The notes: a model not told the origin generated them from the sequence alone. A stretch of 64,000 bases of DNA from Myotis daubentonii (GCF_963259705.1 NC_081840.1:5513062-5577061), one strand, 5' to 3'; shown: positions 11,798 through 23,775, numbered from the stretch's first letter. Program-made: numbers and translations.

Positions 11798-11980
11798 ATG
11801 ACAGCGCCTCCGCGGCAAGCAGCATGGAGGTGACGGACCGCATCGCCTCCCTGGAGCAGCGGGTCCAGATGCAAGAGGACGACATCCAGCTGCTGAAGTC
11901 GGCTCTGGCCGACGTGGTGCGGCGGCTGAACGTCACGGAGGAGCAGCAGGCCGTGCTCAGCAGGAAAGGACCTACCAAAG
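11798..11980 (+). CDS. EML1: EML1 coding exon 2: N-terminal coiled coil
   Basis: 183 nt, entered with two bases finishing a split Asp codon and left with one base. It encodes DDSASAASSMEVTDRI, then a heptad-like stretch (SLEQRVQMQEDDIQLLKSAL) and ends RKGPTK. This matches the start of human EML1 at about residues 23-83. In EML proteins this short coiled coil is the trimerisation domain, which together with the following basic stretch binds microtubules. Acceptor is cttgggttcag/AT and donor is AAAG/gtgagt, close to consensus. Length is a multiple of three with equal phases, so skipping would keep frame but remove the oligomerisation segment. The initiator exon is upstream of the window. Confidence 0.97.
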
Positions 11981-12394
11981 GTGAGTGTTCGCGTCGCCAG
12001 GAGTGCGAGGGGGTCGGCCTCCTGGTCGGCCCCTCCCCGGGCCACACTGCTCTGATACTGACAGGGACCCACACGCAGAAAAAGAGTGCCGCGGCCACAG
12101 CCACAGCCGCAGCGTGGACAGTCACCCCGCGGGCCAGGGCAGTGTCTCCTTGATGTCGGTGACGTGCGGCCCGGAGGGGACAGTTGTCGGTGACCAGTAA
12201 ATGCTGGGGGGCCGAGGAATGAGAACAGTTGTTCATCCAGATTCTCTGGAACAGAGTTCAGTTGCAAGAAACCCTGCCCACCCTCCCGTGGGTGCCCTTG
12301 GGAGGCGCTGGCTAACTCCCCGCCCCTTCTCAGTGCTCACCTTACACCTGAGGCTGGGCCCTCCCTGAGGAGCTCAGAGCCCTGAGGTTTATCC

Positions 12395-12487
12395 TTGCCC
12401 CCCCACCCCCCGCACACACACACGCGCGCACACACATACAGACACACGCACGCACACACGCACACACACACGCACACACACACGCAC
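12395..12487. repeat. (C)n and (CA)n/(CACG)n microsatellite
   Basis: Poly-C stretch, then CA dinucleotides interspersed with CG steps. Confidence 0.9.
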
Positions 12488-12683
12488 TAGCTAGTGAGCT
12501 CCTCCTGGGCAACCCCGTTTCCCTTGAACCCCGTTCTCTGCTCTCCATGAGCACAGCCTCCCCCAGGCTCCTGTGCCCTGTGGGCTTCTGGGAAATGGAT
12601 ACTCCTTTCATTTCCCAGGCACTGGGAACAACACACAACAAAGGCAGTGGTGTTTTTTGTTTGTTTGTTTGTTTGTTTGTGTG

Positions 12684-13180
12684 TTTTTTAATATATTTTT
12701 TATTGATTAAGATATTACATATGTGTCCTTATCCCCACGTTATCCCCTACCCTCCCCCCCCCGTCATGCCCCCCCCCGTTGTCCATGTCCATTGGTTAGG
12801 CCTGTATGCTTGCATATAAGGCCTTTGGTTGATCTCTCCCCCTTACCCCCACCCTCCCCTACTTTCCCTCCAAGGCCCGACAGTCCAATCAATGCCTCTC
12901 CGTCTCTGGATCAGTCCTTGTTCATCAGTTTATGTTGTTCATTATATTCCACAAATGAGTGAGATCATGTGGTATTTATCCCTTAAAGGATACCTTTCAG
13001 CATTTCATATAATCCTGGTTTGATGGTGATGAACTCCTTTAGCTTTTCCTTATCTGTGAAGCTCTTTATCTGACCTTTAATTCTGAATGATAGCTTTGCT
13101 GGATAAAGTAATCTTGGTTGTAGGTTCTTGGCATTCATCACTTTAAATATTTCTTTCTACTCCCTTCTGGCCTGCAGTGT
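12684..13180 (-). mobile_element. HAL1-like L1 derivative (ORF1 tail fused to 3' UTR)
   Basis: In minus orientation this runs from ORF1-like sequence (13180 down to about 12983) directly into the C-run-containing L1 3' UTR (12684-12980), with no ORF2 between. T-rich tail at left (ttttttaatatattttttattg). Closely related to the copy at 22841-23775, from which it differs by a deletion of roughly 95 bp at the junction (near 12980). Confidence 0.75.
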
Positions 13181-13391
13181 TTTTGTTTAAGTCACTTGGT
13201 AGGGACCTTCTTTTTGGAATGTTGGGAATGAATTGCCTCCTGACAGCTTCTGTCTGGCTAGTTTGTGCCCTGATGTCTGCTTCCAGCCCATACACGTGGC
13301 TCACCTTTTGCCAGAATGACTTTTCCTCGTGGCCACCCTCCAAAGCGGAATTAAATTCCTCTTGTCTGTGGAATTCCTTCGGTTAGTTTTA

Positions 13392-13603
13392 CAGCGGTTC
13401 TCAACCTGTGGGTCGCGACCCCTTTGGCGGTCGAACGAACCTTTCACAGGGGTCGCCTAAGACCATCCTGCATATCAGATATTTACATTGCGATTCATAA
13501 CAGTAGCAACATTACAGTTATGAAGCAGCAACGAAAATAATTTTATGGTTGGGTCACAACATGAGGAACTGTATTTAAAGGGCCAGAAGGTTGAGAACCA
13601 CTG
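13392..13603. mobile_element. hAT MITE (family C)
   Basis: 212 bp with TIRs cagcggttctcaacc and ggttgagaaccactg; the interior includes gggtcgcgacccc and ataattttatggttgggtcacaac. TSD not clear. A second, inverted copy is at 60746-60938. Confidence 0.8.
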
Positions 13604-13642
13604 GGTTAGAACATTTGAGATTGTGGCCTGTAATGTCCCTTT

Positions 13643-13843
13643 CTTTTATTTTTATTTACTTCAGAGAGGAAGGGAGAGAGAGATAGAAACATCAATGATT
13701 AGAATCATTGATCGACTCCACCTGCACACCCTACACTGGGGATCGAGTCCGGCAACCCGGGCATGTGCCCTGACCAGGAATCAAACCCTGACCTCCTGAT
13801 TCATAGATACAGATGCCCAACCACAGAGCCACACCGGCCGGGC
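13643..13843 (-). mobile_element. Ves SINE with 14-bp TSD
   Basis: Minus orientation, head ccacagagccacaccggccggg. TSD TGTAATGTCCCTTT at 13629-13642 and 13844-13857 defines both ends exactly. Confidence 0.95.
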
Positions 13844-14284
13844 TGTAATGTCCCTTTAAAATGGACTTTCTTATTTCATTTGGATTTGACAGGTGATTGA
13901 CAGTTCCCATGCTTTCCTGGAGTCAGGAGGGGCCTGCCTCCCACGGGTGCAAGCTGTTCCTCCAGGACTCGGCTGTGTTCACATTCCTGTGGAAGGAAGT
14001 CTATTTCTTTGTGCTTTGGGGTCGTCACCGCCAGCTCCTATGAGATATACACGTTAGCAACGTCTGCATTTTGAATAATTCTTTCAAGTAATCTTTCTCT
14101 CCTACTAAATGGCAAAGCAATCGGGCGTTTTAAATAGAAACCAGGCTATTTTAGGTATTCTTGACCTACTCAGCTTTCCCAAAATAATTGTGATGACTAC
14201 TGTATCTTAAAGGGTACATTCGAAGTAGTTGCTTCATGCAAAACTCCAGACTTTTGCAATGTCTTTATTTTTAGAAAATTAGGC

Positions 14285-14313
14285 GGGGGGGGGGGGGGGG
14301 GGCGGGGGGGGGG
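14285..14313 (+). repeat. Poly-G tract (18 G, C, 10 G)
   Basis: Nearly uninterrupted G run on the EML1 sense strand, hence also in the pre-mRNA. Potential quadruplex former. Confidence 0.9.
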
Positions 14314-14370
14314 AGATAATAAGAGAAGGCTGTCCAGGAGTTATCTTTTCTTGATTCACAGTAAAGTTTG

Positions 14371-14556
14371 CCCTGGCTGGTGGTGGGGTTCAGTAGTTGG
14401 GGTGCCAGCCTGGGCCCAAAGGATCTCAGATTTGATCCCCAGTCAAGGGCACATACCTGAGTTGTAGGTTCTATCCCCCCTCCCTCCCTCCCTCCCTCCT
14501 GTCCACTCTCTCTAAAAATCAATGGAAGAAATATCCTCCTGTGAGGATTTAAAAAA
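14371..14556 (+). mobile_element. Ves SINE
   Basis: Sense orientation: head ccctggctggtggtggggtt, diverged B-box region (gatttgatccccagtcaaggg), a CCCT-rich tract and the tail aaatatcctcctgtgaggattt. Confidence 0.88.
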
Positions 14557-16829
14557 CAGAGTGCAGTTTGATTTTTGTAAAACTCCTATGAGAAATCACT
14601 TTTTTCATGGTTAGAGCTGGTGTTTCTTATAACATCCTTCTGTGAAAGTAAATCAAAGCAGAACAGCCAGAAGGTCACGTCAAGAAACGGAGAAAGGCTA
14701 CAGAGGCCGGTGCGGGGTGGAGCCCTGAGGGAGGGGTGGTTCTCCGGCTCACCTGCTGCTCCCTCCACACAGGACACTGGAGCTGGGAGGAGGTGTCCTT
14801 CACCAGCTCTGGGTGCTGTTGCTTCCGAGGGCCCGCGTTGGCCCCCACGCACACCCCCTGCCTGGAAGGCTGGCACTCCGCAGGCCTGGTTTGGTTGGGG
14901 CATCTTTTAGAGAAGATGGGTTTTAGACAAACCTCCTTTGGTTTCTAAAAGGCCACATTGTTATCACTTCACTCTGGCTGGCCATCCTAATACAGGCCTG
15001 AACTAGCCTGGACACGTGGCATTCTAACTTTTAAATATTCAGTGACCCCTCTCCACCCTCCCCCGCCACCCCACCCCACCCGCCAAGGTTAGGTGTCAAA
15101 GCTGAGGGCTCTGTCTTGAGCTTGAGTGCACATCCCTGTGCTGTTCGCAGCGGCAGGGACGGGGCTGGGCCGCAGCCAGCATCCAGCGCTCAGAGCAAGT
15201 GCAGGGTGAGCTGTGGCCGGTGCTGTCCCGTCCCCGGTGGGTGGACTGCACCGTCCACTCACTGGCCTCAGCGTGGCCGGCGAGGCCATGGACGATCGTT
15301 CCGGTTCCTCTCCACTTGCTGGAGGAGAGGCAAGCTGTCCCAGCTGGGACTCACCTGGTCTTTCCTCCTAGGACTTAACCAGTGTGACAGCGAGAACTGC
15401 GGTCCCCGACATAACTCACCCAGATCAAGTGCGAGGCTTCCTGAGACGGAAGACTGCGGCCACCCCCACAAGTGCCTGTGGACCTAGTTTAAGTGGAGGG
15501 AGTGTGTCTCGGGCTACTCGTCCTTTTTACAATATTCTCCTGCCTTAGAATGGCCTACTGCACTCATTCCCCAACTCTTCTTAGCCCAGCGAGACTGGCT
15601 CATAGCCAAACTCAGCCCAGCCCCCACACCGTGCTACCTCTTTTTCCTTTTCCTTTCATATGTTTTTAATATTAAGAACTGGTTGCCTCACCTGTGTCTT
15701 TACTGTAGAGAATGTCTGCCTACAGCGTTAGCTTTGTCCACGTCGGGTCCACGTGCAGACGGGAAGATTTGCTGAGCGTGGCTTACCATAGAGCGGAGCA
15801 GAGAGGATCAGCCCGCTTGCGGGGCGTGTGTTCTAAAACTCCCGCTAGTATTCAGGTTCTCTCAGCGTGGTGGTTGCAGTGGGGCTGCACTCGCTGCTGG
15901 TAGAATGACATGAACTGACCCTTTATCTCTTGCTGTTGTGAGTGTAAATACAGAAAACGCTTGTGAATAAAGGGGTTCATTGTGGCATTATGCACAAGGG
16001 GAATTGGATGGGAAACAAAAGGGGGAAGCAAGTGCAGGGCATGGCCAGAAAACTGTGGCACCTCCTGATTGGACGCTGTGTATCTTTAAAAATATCTGAT
16101 TGGAAACAACAGCAAAATGCTCATGTATTATGTATTATATTAGGAGCCAAAAGCAGGATATCAAGCTGTAAAGACTCTATTCCAACTACATAGACCTAAT
16201 CTATGCAAACATTTGAAAGAACCATACCAACAGTTATTGTCGGGTTTTCCCCTCGGTGGTAGAAGTATGATGTTTTACATTTCTACATTAGTTGGCTTCT
16301 AAATGTTCTTTGGTGAATAGTCCTTCATAAGCAAAAGACATTTATGTTTAAAAGTGCCTCCGTTCTCACCAAATCTGCCCTTCGCTGCTCTGAGGCAAGC
16401 AGCAGGCTCTCCGCTGGCTTCCGGGGCTGGAGTTGGCTCACGTGCTTCACGAATTTGTTAAATGAATAACGGATCCATTGTACACGTGCTCGGCTAACTG
16501 CCCTGTCAGTGCCAGGAGAGCGTCATGGGGTTCTACATGTAAAATGTGGGTTGCAATATGGTTGTTGCCCCAGCATCTGGGTCGTGGGCTTTGTTGACAT
16601 TAACCAGCGAGTAGCTCCTGTTGCTCATTTTAATTTGGCTGCAATTGGACAGCTTGCTTTTTGTAAAACTTTCATGTCCCTTTGCAGACTTTTTTATCAA
16701 TAGCCTCATTGGTGATCAGAGACTTAATAAATATAACCAAACGCCCCTGCTGGCGGTGCTGGTGATCTTTAACAGCGTAGCCTCTGCTGCGGACAGTTCT
16801 CCTGATGTTTAAAATGTCACCGTAGCTAC

Positions 16830-17010
16830 CACTCATTAGCTGCTAGGGGCTGGGCTTTGCAGTAGATATCGGGTCTACCAGTTCATTTCACCTCCCACAA
16901 TCCTTTGAGGGAGGTATTAACATGCCCATTTCACGGAGGAGGCAGCAGCCTCCAGGACGGAATGATCTGCCCCAGGCTACACAGCTAGTGAGGGGGGATC
17001 TGGGTCTGGA
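16830..17010 (-). mobile_element. MIR
   Basis: Reverse MIR core: catgcccatttcacggaggaggcagcagcctc...gatctgccccaggctacacagctagtgagggg. Confidence 0.75.
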
Positions 17011-17639
17011 CCCCAAGGCCACTGGACGCACGAGGGGATTCTTCCCGCCACCCATGCTGCTTTGCTGTGCTCACCTCTTAGCAGTGTTATTCAGATTCGC
17101 ATTATGCAAATCAAGTCAAATCTTTAAGAAACGCATAGTTATATGACTGGGAACGAGGGCTCTTTTCTCAAGGTCTGATTTGATTGGCAAAGCTTCCCAA
17201 GTACAGTAGATCCTATTCAGCACATAATTGTGTGAAAGATCATGTTATGGTCCCCTCACAAATCTTATTAGATAGAGACAACTAGCAAATTTGCAGTGAG
17301 TTAAATTAAAGAAACATGAACTTAGTTCTTTATCCTGGTAAACCACAGTTACAGCACAGTTTTTCCCCTCTCTCCCGTCGACTGTGCTTTCTCCTTTTCT
17401 CTCGCCTTACCCATCAGTTCTTAGGGAAAGTCCCTTCTGCTTTCTATTGCACAGAGCACACCACAGTTCCTTCCGTTTTCTCACTCCCTCCCCAGTTTAG
17501 GTGTGAATTCTTTAGTGATTTATAGAAAAGGGTTAGTAGGTATAGTCACTTTTTCAGAGACCAAGAAAGATTGTTTTTGAACTTTGTTTTATGAAAATGT
17601 TCACATGTATATAAAAGTAGAAAGAAAAATACCTCTTTC

Positions 17640-17890
17640 CTTTTACACCGCTGCATAGTACTCCACTGTGGGGATGAGCCATGGTTGATGCCAGTCCCTA
17701 TTGGCGGTCCTTTGTTTTACAAATAATTTAAAAATAATTGTACATATGCCATGTTGTATTATTCCAGCACATCGTTAGGGTAGATTCCTGGAAGTAGGGT
17801 TACTGGATCAAAGGTAGAATTAGAAGCATCTGCAGTTTCCCTGGGTATTGGTGACAGGAATCGTCCCCAGCACTTAATCAGTTATCTACT
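17640..17890 (-). mobile_element. Antisense L1 fragment
   Basis: Phrases such as ctgcatagtactccactgtggg and attcctggaagtagggttactggatcaaa belong to the antisense L1 3' region. Short and old. Confidence 0.6.
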
Positions 17891-19829
17891 TTGTCTTACA
17901 ATTTAGCAAAAGCAGGTAGCCCTCTCCAATTCCAAATATAGACATATTTTAAATTTTTAAAAAGGTAATTGGGAATTCTAGGTCCACACTGGTCAGATAT
18001 GCTAAAGCTAAACTGTGGATTTCACATGTAATCATGCACATAGTCATGCTTTGCATAATTGAATTTATTTTTAGGCCTAGTGGAACGTTTTACTTATCAA
18101 ATGTTGCACATTGAGTTTTTAATATCAGTCTTGATCTTAGATTATAACTTAGTATCACTGTCATAATAGGCATTGGTAGATTTGACCAGCTACACTTGAA
18201 TTTCCATACTTGCATCAACTGTAGTTTTGAAAAAATATTCTCATGGATAGTACTTTTTGAAGTCTGGTTCCTCCAGTCGACCACTTAGAAAGATGAGAAA
18301 CATGTTCCTTTCAGGCTTGCGTGTGCACGTTTTAGACCTGACATTCGGAATGCCTCACAGCCAGAGTCCCGTCACCACCCTGTGGATGGTGTGCAGGAGT
18401 TTCACTCCAGGTAGCATGTGGGGACCTTCTGTTGCATGTATGCCAACTCACTGCTGGCCCCGGCGCCACACCTGTGCCTGGGTCTCCAGCTCCCCGTTCT
18501 CCTCACTCCCCCCCTCCCCCCACTGGGCCTGTCCACTTCCACCTCGGACTCTTCTCCTTTCACTTCCTGCGGGTTGGCAAGTCAAAGAGAACCCACCAGG
18601 GTGTTGCTTTTCAGAGCCCGTTCTCACATGAGTCAGGATCATAGGCCTCAGAGCAGGAGGGGACGCCCTTGGAGCACTTGCAGACTAAAGCCTCTACTTT
18701 ATGGGTTAGGAAAATGGGCCCGGGGGTCTTGCCTGCGGTCACACTACCTGTCGGGTGTGCTAGGCCCACTGGGCCCAAATGCACAAAACGAGGGAGTGAC
18801 TCAGAAGTGGCAACATAATGCCTTTCCTTTGAAGCAGGGATTTTGTTATCGGAATTTAATGCAGCCGGGTCCACAAATACATGTCGAATACCTCCTGGGT
18901 GGGGTGTCGTCACAGGCCACTTCCAGGAGCCTCCAGTCTCGATAGCCAGGCCAAGACACAGGGGACTGACCACATGGGCGTTGATCTCTTCTCCCCCATT
19001 CAGTCATTTACTCAGTCACCTGTGTGCATCAGTGTGGACTCGGCATTTATTTTAAACTTGGGGCTACAATCCAATGCAGCTTGATTTATCTCGTTGCTCA
19101 AATTGTTCCAGCTTTGGCTGTCGGGAGCTTTCTGTTGGCTCCTGCCTCCCTTTGACTCACCATCCCGTCATCAATACAGAGTTTTTGGGTTTTGTTAGCA
19201 CTTCCTTACTCTCTGACACTATAAGATGCTCCAGGCTCATGTGGTATGTTCCTGCCCTTGCCCTAGATGCAGGTATTTCCCCGGGGGGCGCTGTTCCTTT
19301 CACTGTAGAACGATATTAGAAACCAAGGTGTGTGCACTGGGTGTCCCTGCTTTAGGCTCTCAGCAGACAGAGCTGGGAAATCCATGTGTTTACACCAGCC
19401 TGTGCACACACACGTGTCTACGATTTTGTATCTGTAGCTCTGTCCAGCTGGGCGTGGCTTCATCCGAGGTCTCCTCCTCTGCCCCATCACCACCTGTTCC
19501 TTCGAGCCTGCCCCCTGCTGGTCTTCACCACCCTCTCCGACAGCGAGAAGCCTGGCTCCACCCATCCTCCGCGCATTCGCTCAGCTGTTCCATCTAGTAT
19601 TAATGTATAGTGGTTTCAGAATTGTGCCCCCATGAGAAGCAACTTAACTAAGTAGAATACAGGGCTCCGTGCAGTTCCTTCTGTAATCTTACCTCCTCCC
19701 CTCGCTTCCAGAATTACTTGTCAGCACCTTTCCTCTCCACTCCCATCCATGAGGCTGAGCATATCTTTGTAGTTAAGTTAGATTCTTTTGTCACAATCTG
19801 CAGCCCATCCTGAGGTTCCCCCACCTCCT

Positions 19830-21065
19830 AATTGACTTTATTTGCATACCTTCAGGTTCACTGTAGGCTTTGACAAATGCATCGTGTCACTTCCACCACC
19901 ACAGTAGCGTTCAGAAGAGTTTGACCACCCTAAAAAGTCTCCGATGCTTTGCCTGGTCAACCCCTCCCCTCACTACCACCACCGCTAAACTCTAGCAACC
20001 ACTGATCTGGTCTTGGTGCCTATAGTTTTGCCTTTTATAGGCTGTCATGGGAGGCTACAGTTAGCAACATAGAAATAGGGCTCATCCGTGTTGTCGTATG
20101 GATTGGTTCATTGCCCTTTTTGCCGAGTCACATTCCACTGTATGGACGTACCAGAGTTTGTTTATCCACTCACCAGTGGAAGGATATCTTGGTTGCTTCC
20201 AGTTGACAGTTATGGATAAAGCTGCTATAAATATTAAATGCAGGTTTATATAGACTTGAATTTTCCAATCATTGAAAAAATACCTCGTGTCACTCAATTG
20301 CTGGATTGTATGGTCAGACTATGTATAGCAGCTGCCAAACTGTCTTCCAGAGTGACTACACTTGAGAATCCCACCAGCAAGGCATGAATTCCTGTGGCTG
20401 GGTCCTGCCCAGCAGTTGGTGTTTTGTCTGCTTTCTGGAGGTTAGCCATCCTAATAGGTGTATAGAGATAGCTCATTACTGTTTTAATTTGCATTTCCCT
20501 GGTGACAAAAGATGCTGAGCACCTTTTCATATGCTTATTTGCCATCTGTGCATCTTCTTTGGTGAGGGGTCTGTTCGGATCTTTTGCCTTTTTTTTTTTT
20601 TAATGGGCTGTTTGTTTGCTTACTGTTGAGTTTTTAGATGTGTTTTTTGTTAATATTCTGTGTACAAATCCTTTATCAGCCATGTGATTTGCAAATATTT
20701 TCTCCCAGGCTATGACTTCTCTTTTTATCCTCTTCACAATGTCTTTCTCAGAGCGAAAATTTTTATAATGTTAATGAAGTCCAAGCTATTAATTTTTTCT
20801 TTATGGATTGCCCTTTTGGTGTTGTATCTAAAAAAAAAAAAAAAGTCATCTCCAAACCCAGGTTCCATTTCTCCCATGTTTTCATTTAGAAATTTTATCG
20901 CTTTGCATTTGACACTTAGATCTGTGGTCCATTGTGAGTGAGTTTCTGAATGAGGTGTGAGGGTGGTGTCTAGGTTCTGTGTTCCAGCACCACTTGCTAA
21001 AAATCCCCATTGAGTTAGTTGCCTTTGCACCTTTGTTCATTTTTGCTGACTTTGATAAACATCGA
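19830..21065 (-). mobile_element. Antisense L1 fragment
   Basis: Over 1.2 kb of recognisable antisense L1 (tgtatggacgtaccagagtttgtttatccactcacc; gcatttccctggtgac; tttatcagccatgtgatttgcaaat; ttccagcaccacttgctaaaaatccc). Ends about 75 nt before exon 3. Confidence 0.8.
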
Positions 21066-21139
21066 TGCCTTTCTACGGATCTTAAAGAGGTACCTTGACA
21101 AGGGGCACGTTCTGATTTCCTTTTCTGCTTGTCTTACAG

Positions 21140-21275
21140 CAAGACCCCTGGTGCAGACCTTGCCTTTAAGAACCACTGTCAACAACGGCACCGTGTTACC
21201 AAAGAAACCTAGTGGCTCTCTGCCGTCCCCCTCCGGGACCAGGAAAGAAACTGCTATGCCGGCAATAACCAAAAG
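21140..21275 (+). CDS. EML1: EML1 coding exon 3: basic Ser/Thr-rich linker
   Basis: 136 nt. The first two bases complete Ala, followed by RPLVQTLPLRTTVNNG, then a Pro/Ser/Lys-rich segment ending near PAITK and a split Ser codon. It matches the linker after the coiled coil in human EML1 (roughly residues 84-128), a low-complexity basic region that helps bind the acidic microtubule surface. Acceptor ttttctgcttgtcttacag/CA is strong and donor is AAAAG/gtaggc. An old antisense L1 fragment ends roughly 75 nt upstream, and a Ves SINE begins about 80 nt downstream, so little unique intron flanks this exon. Confidence 0.96.
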
Positions 21276-21353
21276 GTAGGCACAAAGTGACTTAAAGGAA
21301 GCCTAAAAGAAATCCATCTCAGATGTTTAAATACATATTAAATACATATTCCT

Positions 21354-21535
21354 GCCCTAACTGGTTTGGCTCAGGGGATAGAGCTTGGGCCTGTGGAGTA
21401 AAGGTTCAATTCCAGACAAGGGTGGGCTCGATCCCCAGTAGGGGGCGTGCAGGAGGCAGCTAATCAGTGATTCTCATCATTGATGTTTCTATCTCTCTCT
21501 CTGAAATCAATAAAAAAACATTTTTTTAAAAAGGC
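21354..21535 (+). mobile_element. Ves SINE
   Basis: Sense orientation: gccctaactggtttggctcagg, ggttcaattccagacaaggg, cattgatgtttctatctctctc, then ctgaaatcaataaaaaaac and A/T-rich tail. Begins 79 nt after exon 3. Confidence 0.92.
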
Positions 21536-21689
21536 TATCTTTAAAAAAATGTATTTCCGTTCTTATATGACACTTTACAGTTTCTCCTCTAAGTAAAGCT
21601 TGTAAAAGTATAATATTGGTGTGTTGCCATAACAGAAACCATATAGATTTATTATTCTGCTTTTTAAAATTTAATCAGATTTTTTGCTA

Positions 21690-21900
21690 TTTATTTATTT
21701 ACTTTTTCAATTACAGTTGACATTCTATATTATTTTATATTAGTTTCAGGTGTACAGCATAGCAGTTGGGCATTTATACCATTTACAAAATGTTCCCCTG
21801 GTAAGTCCAATACCCAGCTGGTTCTGTACATAACTATTACAATGTTATTGACTCTATTCCCTGTGCCGTATTGCACGTCCCTGTAAAATTTAATCATAGT
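21690..21900 (-). mobile_element. L1 3'-end fragment, antisense
   Basis: caattacagttgacattctatattattttatattagtttcaggtgtacagcatagcag is a widespread antisense L1 3'-end motif. Confidence 0.6.
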
Positions 21901-22009
21901 ACCTTTGAAAAATCTGTTAGCTAAACTACACTGTACCGTCTTGTATTTTTTACTTACAATTCTCTTTTGGAAAAAAAAATGGGGGAATAACCCAGGTACA
22001 AAAGAAAAT

Positions 22010-22828
22010 GCTGTTCCCAGGCCTACACTTGGCACATGGCAAAATTCAGGTTACCACAACCTTCATGCTACAGTCCACCTTTATTCTTCTGCATATAGAT
22101 ATTCAATTTTCCATGCACCATTTGTTGAAAAGACTGTCCTTTCCCCGTTGTGTAGTCCTGGCATCTTTGCCAAAAGTCATTTGGCTGTATGTGCAACGGT
22201 TTATTTCTGAGCTCTCTGTTCCATTCCATTGGTCTGTATTATCTGTCTTTATGCCAATAAAGACACCACAGCAGTTTGATTACTGTTATTTTGCAGTATG
22301 TTTTGAAATCAGGAAGTGTGAGGCCTCTAACTTTGTTTCTTTGCAAGTTTATTTTGGTTATTTGGGGTCCCCTGAGATTTCTTATGAATTTTACAATTTT
22401 TTTCTGTTTTTACCAAAAAAATGCCATTGAGATTTTGATAGGGATTGTACTGACTATAGATTACTTTGGGTAGGACAGATATCTTAACAGCAGTAAGAGT
22501 TCAAATCCATGAATATGGGATGTGCTTCCATTTATCATTTTTCAATTTTTTTTAGCAATTTTTTGTCATTTTCTTTATTTTTAATTGAATTTATTAGGGT
22601 GATATTGGTTAATAAAATTATATAGGTTTCAGGTGTATAATTCCATAATTCATCATCTGTATATCGAGTTGTGTGTCCACCACTCCAAGTCAAGTCTCCT
22701 TCCATCACCATTTATCCCCCCCTTACCCTCTTCTGTCTCCTCCCATGTAGTTTTTTTGTACAAGTCTTTTACCTCCTTGGTTAAATTTTTCTTAAGTATT
22801 GTATTCTTTTTGATGCTATAGCAAATAT
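22010..22828 (-). mobile_element. Old L1, antisense, left part of nested complex
   Basis: Antisense L1 3' region (ccatgcaccatttgttgaaaagactgtcc...ttccattggtctgta). An L1 3'-end fragment (about 22568-22748, with gtttcaggtgtataattccataattcatcatctgta) is itself inserted in it. The old L1 resumes with gtacaagtcttttacctccttggttaaattt and is then broken by the insertion at 22841. Confidence 0.75.
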
Positions 22829-22840
22829 GGTTGTTTTCTT

Positions 22841-23775
22841 TTTTTAATATATTTTTTATTGATTAAGATATTACATATGTGTCCTTATCCCCACGTTACC
22901 TACTACCCCTCCCCCCCCCCCCCCCCGGCTCATGCCCTCACCTCCCCCCCCCCCCCCCCCCGTTGTCCGTGTCCATTGGTTAGGCCTATATGCTTGCATA
23001 TAAGTCCTTTGGTTGATCTTTCACCCTTACCCCACCCTCCCCTACCTTCCCTCCAAGGCCCGACAGTCCAATCAATGCCTCTCCGTCTCTGGATCAGTCC
23101 TTGTTCATCAGTTCATGTTGTTCATTATATTCCACAAATGAGTGAGATCATCTGGTGTTTATCCTTCTCCGACTGGCTTATTTCACTTAGCATAATGCTC
23201 TCCAGTTCCATCCACGCTGTGGCAAATGGTAAGAGTTCCTTTTTCTTCTTCCTCTTCTTAAAGAATACCTTTCAGCATTTTATATAATGCTGGTTTGGTG
23301 ATGATGAACTCCTTTAGCTTTTTCTTATCTGTGAAGCTCTTTATCTGACCTTCAATTCTGAATGATAGCTTTGCTGGATAAAGTAATCTTGGTTGTAGGT
23401 TCTTGGTATTCATCACTTTGAATATTTCTTGCCACTCTCTTCTGGCCTGCATGGTTTCTGTTGAGAAATCAGCTGACAGTCGTATGGGTACTCCCTTGTA
23501 GGTAACTGACTTTCTTTCTCTTGCTGCTTTTAAGATTCTCTCTTTGTCTTTTGCTCTTGGCATTTTAATTATGATGTGTCTTGGGGTGGTCCTCTTTGGA
23601 TTCCTTTTGTTTGGGGTTCTCTGCGCTTCCTGGACTTGTAAGTCTATTTCTTTCACCAGGTAGGGGAAGTTTTCTGTCATTATTTCTTCAAATAGGTTTT
23701 CAATATCTTGCCTTCTCTCTTCTTCTGGCACCCCCATAATTCTGATGTTGGTACGCTTGAAGTTGTCCCAGAGGG
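22841..23775 (-). mobile_element. HAL1-like L1 derivative, nested, with ORF1 remnant
   Basis: Minus-strand element with TSD GGTTGTTTTCTT (22829-22840 and 23774-23785). 23258-23737 encodes 159 residues of L1 ORF1p: ENFPYLVKEIDLQVQEAQ, then RHIIIKMPRAKDKERILKAA, and EFIITKPALYKMLKGIL followed by a stop. Directly 3' of that stop is the L1 3' UTR (two long C runs on the + strand, AATAAA-type tail), with no ORF2. 5'-truncated, and by its intact frame relatively young. Confidence 0.8.

Larger units (their letters stand above)
11981..21139 (+). other. EML1: EML1 intron 2
   Basis: 9159 nt between exons 2 and 3. Contains a CA-rich microsatellite (about 12413-12486), a HAL1-like L1 derivative (12684-13180), a hAT MITE, two Ves SINEs, a poly-G tract, a MIR and antisense L1 fragments (17640-17890 and 19830-21065). 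The parts 14560-16830, 17010-17630 and 17900-19820 look mostly unique; I see no gene in them. Confidence 0.9.

Noticed and set aside
11772..12267. 150-codon antisense frames opposite exon 2
   Set aside because: Shadows of a GC-rich coding exon; no splice or start evidence and composition follows the sense codons.
15116..15487. Possible extra exon after tttcctcctag at 15360-15370
   Set aside because: The acceptor-like sequence is plausible but no matching EML1 peptide or good donor in phase follows, and exon 2 joins exon 3 directly in the known protein.
23258..23737. Intact-looking 159-codon minus-strand gene
   Set aside because: It is the ORF1p C-terminal part of a 5'-truncated L1 derivative, so annotated as mobile element and not as host gene.
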